Source: Vandiemenella viatica
Taxonomy: Eukaryota; Arthropoda; Insecta; Orthoptera; Morabidae
Length of the DNA: 64,000 bases
Assembly (NCBI GenBank): GCA_031002005.1
Contig: JARYHS010006951.1
Location: 27,660 to 91,659, forward strand
Direction of reading: 5' to 3'
This document shows, piece by piece, positions 10,651 to 20,110 of this stretch; the first letter of the stretch is position 1, and each line of letters starts with the position of its first letter. A program made the translations under genes and the position numbers. Under the pieces are notes generated by a model. That model was not told the origin of the DNA. It worked only from the letters and a program-made list of their open reading frames with translations, and did no database searches.

Positions 10651-13345
10651 AAATGATGGGTTTGGAGTATTCTGGCAATTAATTTCTGTTTACTTGCATA
10701 CCTAATCAGAATTGTTTTGAAATAAAGCTCAATGTGCTGTAAATTCTCATCCATTGTGATGTAGTGAAACGTTTCAGTTGTCTACTTGATGCAGGTCGCA
10801 TTTCAGTCTAACCACAATCTTCGCTAATAATGCGATGAAGATCGATGTGTTAACGGATGATATAGGTTACATACAGTTGAAATAATGACCATAGTAAAAA
10901 CGAAGGATGCTGAATTAAACAAATTCAGTGTTCTGGCAAATCATTTCTTAGCAACCGCTTAAATAAACACAAAAATAAATCATAGTATAATTCCTATTGC
11001 CTTGCGCAATAACAAAATGTTTCTGTTGCTATCCTAGTCCAGGTTGCATTTCAATCTAACAAAAGGCAGTTCTATCCTTACCGTGGCGCCACAATCTGAT
11101 GATGAATTCTTGTAGAACTCGACGAAACAAATCGAAAATAAAGAATTAAATTTTTTGATATCTTTCTTGGTTTTCGAGATATAGCATGTTGAAAATCAAT
11201 TATAACTGTGATTTTTGTGAAGTTTCCTCTGGTCCAGGACGTATTTCAACCTAACAACAACCACCAGGAAGAAAATAAAACACATATAGTGTATTTCCAC
11301 CGTGTACATATAGCGGTTTTGGTAATTTGTTTTTTCTGGTCCAGGCCAGATTTCACCCAAACCACCTAAATTTTGAGATACAATATCTCGAGAACTAAGC
11401 GAGATATGGAAAGAAAATATATATATTCTTTGTTTTCGATTTGTTTCTTCGAGTTACATACGATATCATCATCAAATTTGGTAATGTAGAAATTTTTCTT
11501 CTGTTCCAGGCCGCATTTCAACTTAACCACGTCAATTTTGAGATACAATATCTCGAGAATTAAGTGAGATATCAAAACATTTTATTCTCTACTTTCAGTT
11601 TTTTTCGTCGAGTTACATAAGAATCCATCAACAAATTGCGTCTTCACGGTTATCGTAGAATCCCCTAACGACATACAGTACAACGCTAAACCATGCAGGT
11701 AATATTTCCTTCCTCCATGCGCTAAACATGCCGCCAGAGAAACAATACTTCCGTTACACACATATTAATACATATACTTATCACATTTTAATGGTCACAT
11801 TGCATGGCGAAATAAACCAAATAAAAAATCTATAAGGGTTCTTCAATCTTAATTTTTTTATATTCGTTATTCAGAATTATACTAACACATTTCAATAGCT
11901 GACACAGTTACATGCGGCTGAAATAAGGCATCAGTAAAACCAAAGAAAATTAAAAATAAATCTTAACAACTTATGTCATTCCAACGTAATATTAGTTTTA
12001 ATGGGTGGAAGGTGATATTTTCCACCGGCTGGAAACTGGTACTGACCTGTTGAAATTTGTATCAATTGCTTCGTTATAATGGCATCTTCTTCACATTTGC
12101 GCCCTCCTTTTTTCGGAAAAGTCGCCATGAATTAAATTAAAAAATCGGAAATGTAAGACGCTCCGCAACCGAAATATGTTAGCAACACTTTCGTTAGAAT
12201 GAAGTAATGATTTAAGTAACAGAAAAAAAAACTAATAACAATCTGTCAAAACTGCCGCTAACATTGCGAAAATTAACTTACATATATGTGATTTCAACGA
12301 ATACTTCTACATAAACTAATATTAAATGAATCAAGCAACTAATAAGTATGTACTGTCAGTTAATTTAATCGTGGATGCCTAGAAATGTTATTAAATAACG
12401 TGCGTATTTCTCTGCAGTTGCTTAACTAATCAGAATTGTTACAAAATAAAGCTCATTGTAATTTATCGTTCATTATGCTGTAGCAAAAAGCTTCAGTTGT
12501 CAACTTGGTCCAGGTTGCATTTCAACTTAACCATAATATCCACTAAAATTTCTGATAGAAAAGCAAAGCTTCAATCACGCGCAAATTAATACATTCCTTG
12601 CATCGCGATATAAACTTGATCCCAAATCTTCACAGGTTCTGACACATTTCTTTCTTAATACCTATGATGAAGGTCAATATTTTAACGGCTAAGAAAGCTT
12701 ACAGCGGCTGAAATAATGACTCCAGCAAGAACGAAGGATGCTATAAATAAACCTTAACAACTTAAGCTATGCCATGTAATATTTCATTGAGGTTTAGGCC
12801 GTATATCTCACGAACATTTGCAACTTCTTTCATTTGAACCATGTAATGTTTCAGTAAAAAAAAAAAAAAAAACCCCGGATAATTAATATGCCAATTTAAA
12901 CGCACACAGTTTAAATTAAAAAAAAAAAAAACTAAATTATTCATGCCTTCTGCGTTAACGTCAAATCCCACTTGTAATTCTGATCCATGCTAGTTATACT
13001 CTAACCAAACTTTTCGCAGCACTGATGCTTGAAATACAAAGCTTTTATCTTACAATATCTATGGACAAAGAATTTAAGGAATACTTCAATATATCAAAAG
13101 AATATTACGTAAATATAAGCATCTAATGATTGATATATCGATTTTAACGCAATACATACTTTTATTTCAGTGTTATGTGAGTTAATTTATTCACTGTTGC
13201 TTGGAAATGATATTAAATAACGCACACTCCCACAAATAATATCGTAAAGCGTGACGTCATAGCGCAACGTCATAGGTTGACGTCACCGCGTGACATGACG
13301 TAGGTGCGACAACGCTACATCTTGTGTATTATACTAATAGATTTT
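10632..13345 (+). mobile_element. ACTAG-head element E3 (X family, copy 3)
   Basis: The head at 10632 reads ACTAGCCACAAAGCCCGTCA, and the far end near 13320-13345 is TATTATACTAATAGATT. The interior carries X-family units in opposite orientation to copies 1 and 2. Six TCCAGG-containing boxes lie at about 10791, 11035, 11231, 11338, 11505 and 12507. A ~165-bp direct duplication at about 11340-11640 contains GATACAATATCTCGAGAA twice. Two perfect TGACGTCA sites are near the end. Non-coding, and the apparent payload between the two inverted arms. Confidence 0.65.
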
Positions 13346-13654
13346 TTATTTTGCGAAATAACTTTTAAAACAAAATATTACAGAATACACAGTTCCAACT
13401 TTTTTTTTAGATAATCATTATTTCATTGTTTATTGTTGATAACTTTACTGTTTTTGTGTGGTATTTGTTTTTTTTTTTTTTTAATGAAACAGGTATATTT
13501 CATGCTCATCGTTTCTATATTTGTATCTCAACATTTAATATCATAAAGTAAATACATTACAGCCAGAAGGTCGGGTTTTTTCCCCCTACCACACTTACAC
13601 TTATTTCCGTGCAGTGGTGGTAACATGTAAATGTTTGAAAATAATGTCTGTTAT
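13346..13654. other. AT-rich spacer inside the nested cassette
   Basis: Homopolymer-rich AT sequence (T runs near 13400 and 13470). No element recognised between the end of E3 and the right inverted arm. Confidence 0.5.
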
Positions 13655-14002
13655 TTCGCATAATAAAAATTCGTAAATGAATTTTAAATGAAATAAGATC
13701 AATGCTCAATGATTACTGCATATAAAAAAAGAAATAAAAATATTCGGCAGTATGGGGATTTGAACCCGGGTTAGCAAAATGGAAGTTAAGCATCTTACCG
13801 CATACACCACGCTGAAGCTCTTAAGAAATGTACTAAAATTGTAGTATTTAAAAGATATTGACATATGTTTCTGCGTTAATTTCTCGATACTTAGGGCTCA
13901 TTTTGAAGAAATAATTGTAATACAGACATATGGAATAAATACCCTTCAACATATACTCGGGGGATCGAAATCCGTTCTGAACAGGTCTGATGGTTCCCAA
14001 GT
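13655..14002 (-). repeat. Right inverted arm of nested cassette, with tRNA-like segment
   Basis: Reverse complement of 10309-10650 with scattered differences. The minus strand again holds the tRNA-like boxes (GGTTCAAATCC at about 13755-13765). The arm abuts the Gypsy integrase C-terminal sequence at 14003. I could not find a convincing target-site duplication for the cassette. Confidence 0.8.
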
Positions 14003-14160
14003 GAGATGACACGCCATCCGTGTGTCCCCACTACTGTTGCTGGCATCCAAGTGGCGTTTCCTCCGTAGGCGAGTGCCCAGACCACGCTGCCTGGCGTGTA
14101 ACGATGGGAAGGTCTGGATTAGGGATCTGAGAAAGAGGGTGAGGGCGGAAGATGTCGTAG
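14003..14160 (-). pseudogene. Gypsy integrase C-terminal piece fused by deletion
   Basis: The minus strand reads VVWALAYGGNATWMPATVV, matching the small beta-barrel near the end of Gypsy integrases (pattern G-D-x-V-W-x-x-N-Y/F...W-x-P-G/A-x-V). It lies immediately downstream of reverse-transcriptase N-terminal sequence. The roughly 2.5 kb normally encoding RT palm, RNase H and integrase core is therefore absent. This deletion is separate from the cassette insertion that follows. Confidence 0.7.
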
Positions 14161-14164
14161 CTGA

Positions 14165-14711
14165 CTATACCTCTTTCAGCATTTGTACTGCTGCACATAA
14201 GGTGACTGGAATAGGTCTGGTATGACAAAAGCGAGTTACTGCACCTGGCCGGAGGGTGATGTGAGCCTCGAAATCTGAGGCGCACCCTAAGTCTGGCGTA
14301 AAGATGGGTGCGAACTGGGTACAGAGCTCATCCAGGTCCTGGAATGGCTCCGAGTCCGATATGACCTGGACTTCATCCACGATTGAGATTCCGAATATCT
14401 TAAATGTGTCTAACACAAAAATATTAGTAGCCGAGGGCTGATCCACCACAAAAAAGGTGATTGGTCTGGTGACTTGTTTGTAGGCGGCCGTGATGGAGAG
14501 CTGATCCCGCAGGGGGATGTCTCTATTCCCTTATGATACTAAACGCCATGAAGGTGGAGACATTGGTGGTGAGCCTAGTCGGGCGTAGGTAGCTTGGTTT
14601 ATCAGTGAGACGATTGCCCCCATGTACACTTGAACACGGATGTCCTGGTTGTTGACTCTGTGGAAGCGGGTCGCCAGTATGAGCTGTGGTCTGTAGTGTA
14701 TTGACCATTTC
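14165..14711 (-). pseudogene. Gypsy protease and start of reverse transcriptase
   Basis: Around 14560-14640 the minus strand encodes YMGAIVSLINQATYARLG, which aligns with the retropepsin active-site region where DTGA is expected. The catalytic Asp is replaced, so it is inactive. The frame at 14165-14449 continues with FVLDTFKIFGISIV and FTPDLGCASDFEAHITL, the region just before the RT fingers, and RPIPV, the first RT motif. The reading frame then breaks. The protease lies in a different frame from gag, as in Gypsy elements that use frameshifting, though decay could also explain this. Confidence 0.75.
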
Positions 14712-15704
14712 TCACTGCATGCGGGCTATTGGGCTGGGGTGAATTGACCGGTTTCGGCAGACTGACCGCAAGTGCCCCTCTTTACCACAGCGTGTGCAAT
14801 GTGCCCAACGGTCGGGGCAATCTGCCAGTGAGTGTGAAGTGAAGCACTGTGGACAAGATGGCAGGGGCCTCTGGATCCGTCGGCGGGGTGGGGTTCGGGG
14901 TTCAGACGTCATAGATACGTCAGACAGCGATGGCGTCCTGCTTTGTTGGCTTCTGGAACGCGTCGTGGGGGTGCCTCATACGCGGTAGTTGTGTTGTGTC
15001 ATTTTGACTGCTGCTACTTGTGGGCTTGCCATGAGGCGCTCGTTTGCAGCCTGCGCAATTTAATGTGAGTATGTGATGCGTAGAATCTCCTCGAGTGATG
15101 GGTTATCCAGCTTCAGTGCTACTGTGCACACCTCTGGATCTGGAGCGAGCTGCACTATGACGTTGCGAATCAAGGAGTCTGCATATAAGGCCTCGCACTC
15201 TGCGTTTGAGCAAGTGAAGCCGCATTTGCGGCTGAGACCTTTTAGATCCGTCACCCACAACCGGTATGATTGTCCTCATTGTTTGTGATACTGATGAAAC
15301 TCAAGGCAGGAGGCCACCACATGGTATCTTTGGAAGTAGTAACTTGTTAGAAGTGTGCACATTTCTTTGAATGTGAGGATGACTGGATTGGATAATGGGG
15401 CCAATTTCCGCAGAAGGAAGAATGTGTCGGGTGATGCCCATGACAGAAACAGCAAGCGCTGTAAGGCATCGTCCGTAACCTGGAACGCCGAGAAATGCTG
15501 TTTCAGATGATGCAAATATGTGTCCCAGTTCTCCTTGGCGTCGTTAAATGGAGGAAAAGCTGGTGGCTGGATGTGCGAATTTTCCGAAGCCTGGGCTGGT
15601 TTAGCATCCTGTGCTAACAGTTTCTCGAGTATTACTTGGAGCGTTTGCTGTAGCACCACTGTCTTCTGTTGTTGTTGCTCCAGATTGTGAGTCACGACGT
15701 CCAT
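14712..15704 (-). pseudogene. Gypsy gag with zinc knuckles
   Basis: A single minus-strand frame runs from the start codon at 15704 to a stop at 14712. It is broken only by in-frame stops near 15276, 15060 and 14977, with no frameshift. The N-terminal part is glutamine-rich and helical, then comes a capsid-like region (PPFNDAKENWDTYLHHLKQH, PVILTFKEMCTLL). The C-terminal part has two nucleic-acid-binding knuckles: CPQCFTSHSLADC (one residue short of the canonical spacing) and CTRCGKEGHLRSVC (CX2CX4HX4C). Gag packages the element RNA in virus-like particles. This start is preferred because it directly follows the LTR and primer-binding site. Confidence 0.85.
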
Positions 15705-15721
15705 GATGCCTCGTTGCCAAT

Positions 15722-16215
15722 TGCTATGTCCTTATGGCGGCCGAACGTCACACGGCGGAAAGGCGGTCCACAGGAGACGGTCACGAGTAACCCGAAACAA
15801 GTCCAAGGAGCAGGCCGAACGTAATCCAAGAGACGCACGCTGGCAGAGTCCAACATGTGGTTCACAGAGTCCAAAGAGAGTACCGAAATCTAGCCGAGAA
15901 CGAGCACTGTCAAGAGTCCGAGAGGCGATTCACAGAGTCCGAGAGAGAATACCGAAACGTAGCTGAGACGAGCACTGTCAAGAGTCCGCGAGGCAATTCA
16001 TAGTAAGACGGAGACACAACCGAAAGTGCAGTGAACACCGAATAGTTGAGTGGAGCTGCGCTGGCTTTATTTATATTCGGCGGGTCGCCTCCGATTGGCG
16101 GCGGCGGAAACTATGACGCGGTGGCGATGGTTGGCCCGCTGCCAGCGCCGTCTATATGTTGTTCACATCCATGCTCTCTACTGGGCATACGGCGATGTCG
16201 GGTCGGGATACCAGA
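15722..16215 (-). repeat. 5' LTR of the Gypsy element
   Basis: Right-hand copy of the 494-bp LTR. In the sense (minus) direction it starts TCTGGTATCCC next to the ATTAC duplication (16216-16220) and ends ACATAGCA against the primer-binding site. Plus-strand frames across it are shadows. Confidence 0.88.
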
Positions 16216-16220
16216 ATTAC

Positions 16221-16734
16221 CAGTTGGATTTATACTGAAATCATTACTTGGTTTGTATGAAAGAAGTTCAAATTAATTGCGATCTATGCAACCTAAACCA
16301 CAATTAAAACTAATGTTATGTGGCAAAAGTTTGATTATTAAGATTTATTTTTAGCATCCTTCGTTTTCACTGGGGGTCATTATTTCAACTGCATGTAAGC
16401 TGTGTCAGCTATTAAAACATAGATATTCATCTCAAATAATAAGAAAGAATGATATAAGAATTTGAAGATTTCGCATCAAGTTTATATAACGATGCATGAT
16501 GATTTTGATGTGCGATACAGGTAATGTATTGATTCGCATGTGATTTGATTTTTGTAGTGGCAATATTAGCGGAGATTGTGGTTAGGCTGAAATGCAACCT
16601 GGAGCAAGTTGAAAACTGAAAGTTTTTGCTATAGAACAAGGGACAAGAAATTATATTGAACTTTATTTTATAACAGTTCTATTTAGTTAAGCAACTGCGA
16701 AGAAATTAATTGCCAAAACACTCTGTTAAAACCT
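16221..16734 (-). mobile_element. X-family element copy 2, right part
   Basis: Continuation of the unit interrupted at 9427. It carries the conserved box at 16580-16605 and the AACAGTTCTATTTAGTTAAG block, and ends near AATTGCCAAAACACTCTG, where a LINE fragment begins. Confidence 0.65.
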
Positions 16735-16809
16735 TTTATTTTTGATGATCTTTGGGTCTAGTCTATTCTTATCATAGGGTTTTGTTTCAGTTTCTTCTTC
16801 TTCACAAAT
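16735..16809 (-). pseudogene. LINE reverse-transcriptase fragment, downstream part (split by PLE)
   Basis: On the minus strand the frame leaving the Penelope-like element's 12-bp duplication reads NYMVFVKKKKLKQNPMIRI. This aligns with the stretch after the catalytic YADD-type box in the R1-like LINE at 56850-57097 (TTYMFLKGTLKRNPVIKI). It joins in frame with 19881-20110 once the element and one duplication copy are discounted. A stop follows soon after. Confidence 0.75.
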
Positions 16810-16821
16810 ACCATGTAATTT

Positions 16822-16934
16822 TAATATATTTTTCTCGGGCTTCCAGCCGTGTTAATATATCATATTTGCGGGACGTTTCGAAGGCGTCCATCTCTGCCTC
16901 CATTCTCAACCAAATGTCAGTGTATAACTGTTTG
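16822..16934 (-). repeat. PLE terminal head copy
   Basis: Bases 16822-16927 repeat 19350-19455 directly with one difference seen (CCAGCCGTGTT against CCAGCCATGTT). The whole 113 bp is the exact reverse complement of 19736-19848. It corresponds to the first codons of the RT frame plus a short leader. Confidence 0.9.
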
Positions 16935-16993
16935 TTTATTCAGCCGCTGCTACGGAAACGGTGGAAAACAAAAACCAACACAACGCGATTACG

Positions 16994-17727
16994 TCATCCG
17001 CTCTTCTGCTCGTTATCGGTGCGAAACTGTTTCAGCATTTTAATCGCCGGGTTCCAGGCCGCACTGAGTTGATAACCAGTGTCCCTGTTGACTAAGAAAT
17101 CAGTTAGTCTTATTTCTACAGCCTCTGTAATAACGCTGGCCCAAAAATCTTTGACCCGGGCTAAAATGGTTGTTTTTTCAAATTCAAAAGTGTGACCTTC
17201 TTGCACACTATGTTCGGCCACCGCAGATTTTTCTTCTTGCCCAAGACGAACATTTCTGGCGTGCTCTACATATCGCTGCACAATGCATCGCTGCGTCTGT
17301 CCAATGTAGCCCCGGCCACATTCGCATGGTATATAATATACACCAGGGGTTCGTAAACCTAGGTCATCTTTGACGCTGCCGACCAAGTTACTAATTTTAG
17401 TGGGTGGTCTATAAATTGTCTTGACTCCGTGTTGTGATAGCAATCTACCTATTTTGAAACTTAGGGCACCCACAAACGGCAGAAACGCAAGGCCCTTGGT
17501 ATCACTCTGATCTCTCCGTCGATTTTCCTTCTGTTTAAACGCACGAGTAATCTGTCCCTGATTATAACCATTATTTAAAAAAGTTTTCCTGAGATAGTCC
17601 AATTCACCAGCCAGGCTATGCTTGTCACAAATCCTTTGTGCTCTGTGTACCAAGGTAGTTAATACAGAGGTTCGTTGTGCCGGATGATGACAGCTGTTGG
17701 CATTTAAATATAAGTCGGTATGGGAGG
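16994..17727 (-). pseudogene. PLE GIY-YIG endonuclease domain
   Basis: The open frame 16994-17653 gives 219 residues. GVYYI (residues 104-108) and GYIGQT (115-120) are the two signature strands of the GIY-YIG fold, with CEC between them. An Arg-rich helix (QRCIVQRYVEHARN) and a Glu in EAVEIRL (about 180) match the catalytic arrangement. In Penelope-like elements this domain nicks target DNA to prime reverse transcription. It is the C-terminal part of the single PLE protein. It is separated from the RT by a one-base frameshift near 17727, after YRKPP. Confidence 0.9.
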
Positions 17728-17964
17728 CTTCCGATACACAGTGTGTCCCAGCGAACCATCAGCACGTTTAATAACAAGCACATCAAGAAACGGCAGGCAA
17801 CCGTCCTCCTCCAATTCCATTGTGAACTGAATATTTTCATGGATTGAATTGAGATGCGCAAGGAATTGGTCAAGACTGTTTCTGCCATGAGGCCAAATCA
17901 CAAAGGTATCATCGACATACCTATAAAAACACTTCGGCTGGAGTGGTGTGTGGTTTAGTGCCTC
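17704..17964 (-). pseudogene. PLE reverse transcriptase, catalytic YVDD segment
   Basis: After the TAA that ends the long RT frame, the same frame continues with a stretch containing RYVDDTFVIWPHGRNS. This is the RT catalytic box with its two Asp, followed by FTMELEEDGCLPFLDVL, typical of Penelope RT. The TAA (just 5' of EALNHTPLQPK) replaces a sense codon. The segment ends in the frameshift near 17727. Confidence 0.9.
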
Positions 17965-19437
17965 TTATTCAAAAAATTCCATGAAGAAATCAGCAATGAC
18001 AGGAGACAACGGCGAACCCATTGCTACACCGTCCACTTGTTCGTAATATTCTCCTTCAAACTTAAAATAAGTGGTTGTCAACACATGGTGGAAAATATCA
18101 ATGATTTTTTGATCAAAATACCTCCTTAACAGATCTAAGGAGTCGACCAAGGGAACACGAGTAAAAAGAGATACCACATCGAAGCTCACCATTAAATCAC
18201 CAGGATCTAACTTCATGTTGTCTAAGATTTCCACAAACTCACTGGAATTTCGAATACTGCGATGAGCCTTCCCTACGAATGGGTTGAGAATATCTTTGAG
18301 GTATTTAGCCAAAAAGTACGTAGGGCTATCAGTTGTACTTACAATAGGTCGCATAGGTACTCCTACTTTATGTACTTTTGGTAGACCATACAACCTGGGA
18401 GGAACAGGAGCATGGGGTTGGAGTCGTCTTTTCACATCTTCTGGTAGTTCTAAGGAGCGGATCAGCTTCGTAGTCAAGTTGGTTAGCTTAGATGTAGGGT
18501 CACGGTTAATCTTCCTGTATGCTTGGTCCTCCAAAAGCTGCATAATTTTACTATGATAGTCCATCTTGCTTAAAACCACCGTGCAGTTACCCTTGTCAGC
18601 CGGAAGAATGACAATATTTTCGTCTTTCTTCAACTCACAAAGCGCACGCCTCTCTTCACTTGAGATGTTTGATTTAGGCAATTTACCTTTACAAAGCACC
18701 CGACATGTTTCACGCCTTATCTCCTCCGCTTCTTCCACAGGTAGCGTGCGAACCGCAATTTCAACACCACTGATAATCTCCCGATAAGGCACAGATTTAG
18801 GTACCGGAGCAAAATTGAGGCCCTTCGATAAAACAGATGACGTAGCAGGATCAAGTTCTCTGTCTGATAGGTTAACAATAGTTCGCGCTGAAACATGTGG
18901 CTTCGTGGAAAATTTCGTTGAAATCCGCTCAAATTTCGAACATTGTCTGGCCGACACACGTTGTTGCAGCTTGAAACTATACGCTGTAGTACTGCCTTCT
19001 ACCCACTCCCAGGCATCCACAGATAATGCGTTAGCAAGGTAAAGATGACACGATAGCAGCGTCTTCCCAATCCGGTCCAAAGCTTGTCTCGTAAAACGAA
19101 TACGTTCCTTTACCAAAGCAAGGCTTGCACGACGCAAAATTGTCACTGCTGCGGCCGAAGTAATTGGATGACGTATTCGAGCAAATTGTGGCACCACATC
19201 ATGATCACGACATCTTTGAAGAAACACCAGATTGCACAAAAGCTTGGCCTTTTTATTACGTAGCATTTCTAACTGTTTTACAGAACGAAACATCTCCTCC
19301 CCGTAATGGCTAGTGATGTAGGATCGCAATTTTTCACGGCGTTGAATATTAATATATTTTTCTCGGGCTTCCAGCCATGTTAATATATCATATTTGCGGG
19401 ACGTTTCGAAGGCGTCCATCTCTGCCTCCATTCTCAA
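17965..19437 (-). pseudogene. PLE reverse transcriptase, N-terminal 490 residues
   Basis: A long open frame with a basic N-terminal region. From residue ~345 come RT motifs: PRLYGLPKVHKVGVPMRPIV (348-367), SFDVVSLFTRVPL (418-430, first catalytic Asp at 420) and GVAMGSPLSPVIADFF (470-485). The PKxHK motif is characteristic of Penelope-like RTs, which are related to telomerase. The first ATG is at 19437. Upstream is the short leader that is also repeated at the outer ends. The frame stops at 17965 one codon group before the YVDD box, so the protein is truncated in this copy. Confidence 0.93.
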
Positions 19438-19455
19438 CCAAATGTCAGTGTATAA

Positions 19456-19880
19456 ACAGCTGGATCTGTTTTATCGAAGGGCCTCAATTTTGCTCCGGTA
19501 CCTAAATCTGTGCCTTATCGGGAGATTATCAGTGGTGTTGAAATTGCGGTTCGCACGCTACCTGCGGAAGAAGCGGAGGAGATAAGGCGTGAAACATGTC
19601 GGGTGCTTTGTAAAGGTAAATTGCCTAAATCAAACATCTCAAGTGAAGAGAGGCGTGTGCTTCGTGAGTTGAAGAAAGACGAAAATATTGTCATTCTTCC
19701 GGCTGACAAGGGTAACTGCACGGTGGTTTTAAGCTCAAACAGTTATACACTGACATTTGGTTGAGAATGGAGGCAGAGATGGACGCCTTCGAAACGTCCC
19801 GCAAATATGATATATTAACACGGCTGGAAGCCCGAGAAAAATATATTAATATTCAACGCCGTGAAAAATTGCGATCCTAC
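19456..19880 (+). pseudogene. Inverted PLE fragment (internal RT piece plus head)
   Basis: The plus strand repeats RT codons ~205-290 of the main body (SVPYREIISGVEIAVRTLP, PADKGNCTVVLS) with a few substitutions. At 19736 it jumps to a second copy of the head (METE-type start, TRKYDILT region). This internal fragment differs from the main body at several residues, for instance TLPAEE against TLPVEE. It therefore derives from another source copy or predates some mutations. It is part of the same insertion, because the 12-bp duplication lies outside it. Confidence 0.9.
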
Positions 19881-20110
19881 ACCATGTAATTTGTCTTATT
19901 GGGTGTGAGTTTAAGCTTAGCTTCAACACGCCACTTCACAAGAACTCAACAGTTTTTCACACTTTGTTTCAATTTCAACTCTTGACTTCTCTCCAGCTAG
20001 CAAAAGAATATCATCTGCAAGGGAAAACAGTCCCAGCAATTCACGTGTTTGTTGAAGCTTTTTCAGTTCTAGCTCTAATGCTAAATCCCATAACAAAGGG
20101 CTGCTGACAT
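19881..20110 (-). pseudogene. LINE reverse-transcriptase fragment, catalytic part (split by PLE)
   Basis: Minus-strand frame with GCCQRHVSSPLLWDLALE, matching the G-x-P-Q-G-S-x-x-x-P motif, then LADDILLLAGEKSRVEIETK, the catalytic ADD box of non-LTR RTs. It is most like the R1-type LINE at 57000-57100 (FADDLALLIDAG). A stop and a frame break precede KLKLTPNKTNYMV, where the PLE inserted. Upstream of 20110 the similarity fades. Confidence 0.78.

Larger units (their letters stand above)
9428..16215 (-). mobile_element. Ty3/Gypsy LTR retrotransposon, deleted and nested
   Basis: Two direct repeats of 494 bp (9428-9921 and 15722-16215) bound the element and a 5-bp duplication ATTAC flanks it, which defines a complete insertion of 6788 bp. 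Sense is minus. Next to the right LTR is TGGCAACGAGG, a plausible primer-binding site, followed at once by the gag start codon (15704). Next to the left LTR is a purine tract (GGGGGGAGGGA, minus strand). Inside are gag, zinc knuckles, a mutated protease, the start of reverse transcriptase, and then directly the C-terminal end of integrase. Most of RT, RNase H and integrase is therefore missing. A 3.7-kb foreign cassette sits at 10309-14002. Confidence 0.9.
16822..19880 (-). mobile_element. Penelope-like element (PLE), rearranged, with target-site duplication
   Basis: The element encodes a Penelope-type reverse transcriptase and a GIY-YIG nuclease on the minus strand. A 12-bp duplication ACCATGTAATTT lies at 16810-16821 and 19881-19892. 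From left to right it holds a 113-bp head copy (16822-16934), the main body (16935-19455) whose own head is a direct repeat of the left one, an opposite-oriented internal piece (19456-19735) and an opposite-oriented head (19736-19880). Partial tandem and inverted copies are a known habit of PLEs. The coding frame has a stop and a frameshift, so this copy is dead. Confidence 0.92.

Noticed and set aside
16822..16992. Hammerhead ribozyme in the PLE terminal region
   Set aside because: I looked for CTGANGA followed by a stem and GAAA on both strands of the PLE ends and did not find it; only family H shows anything like it.
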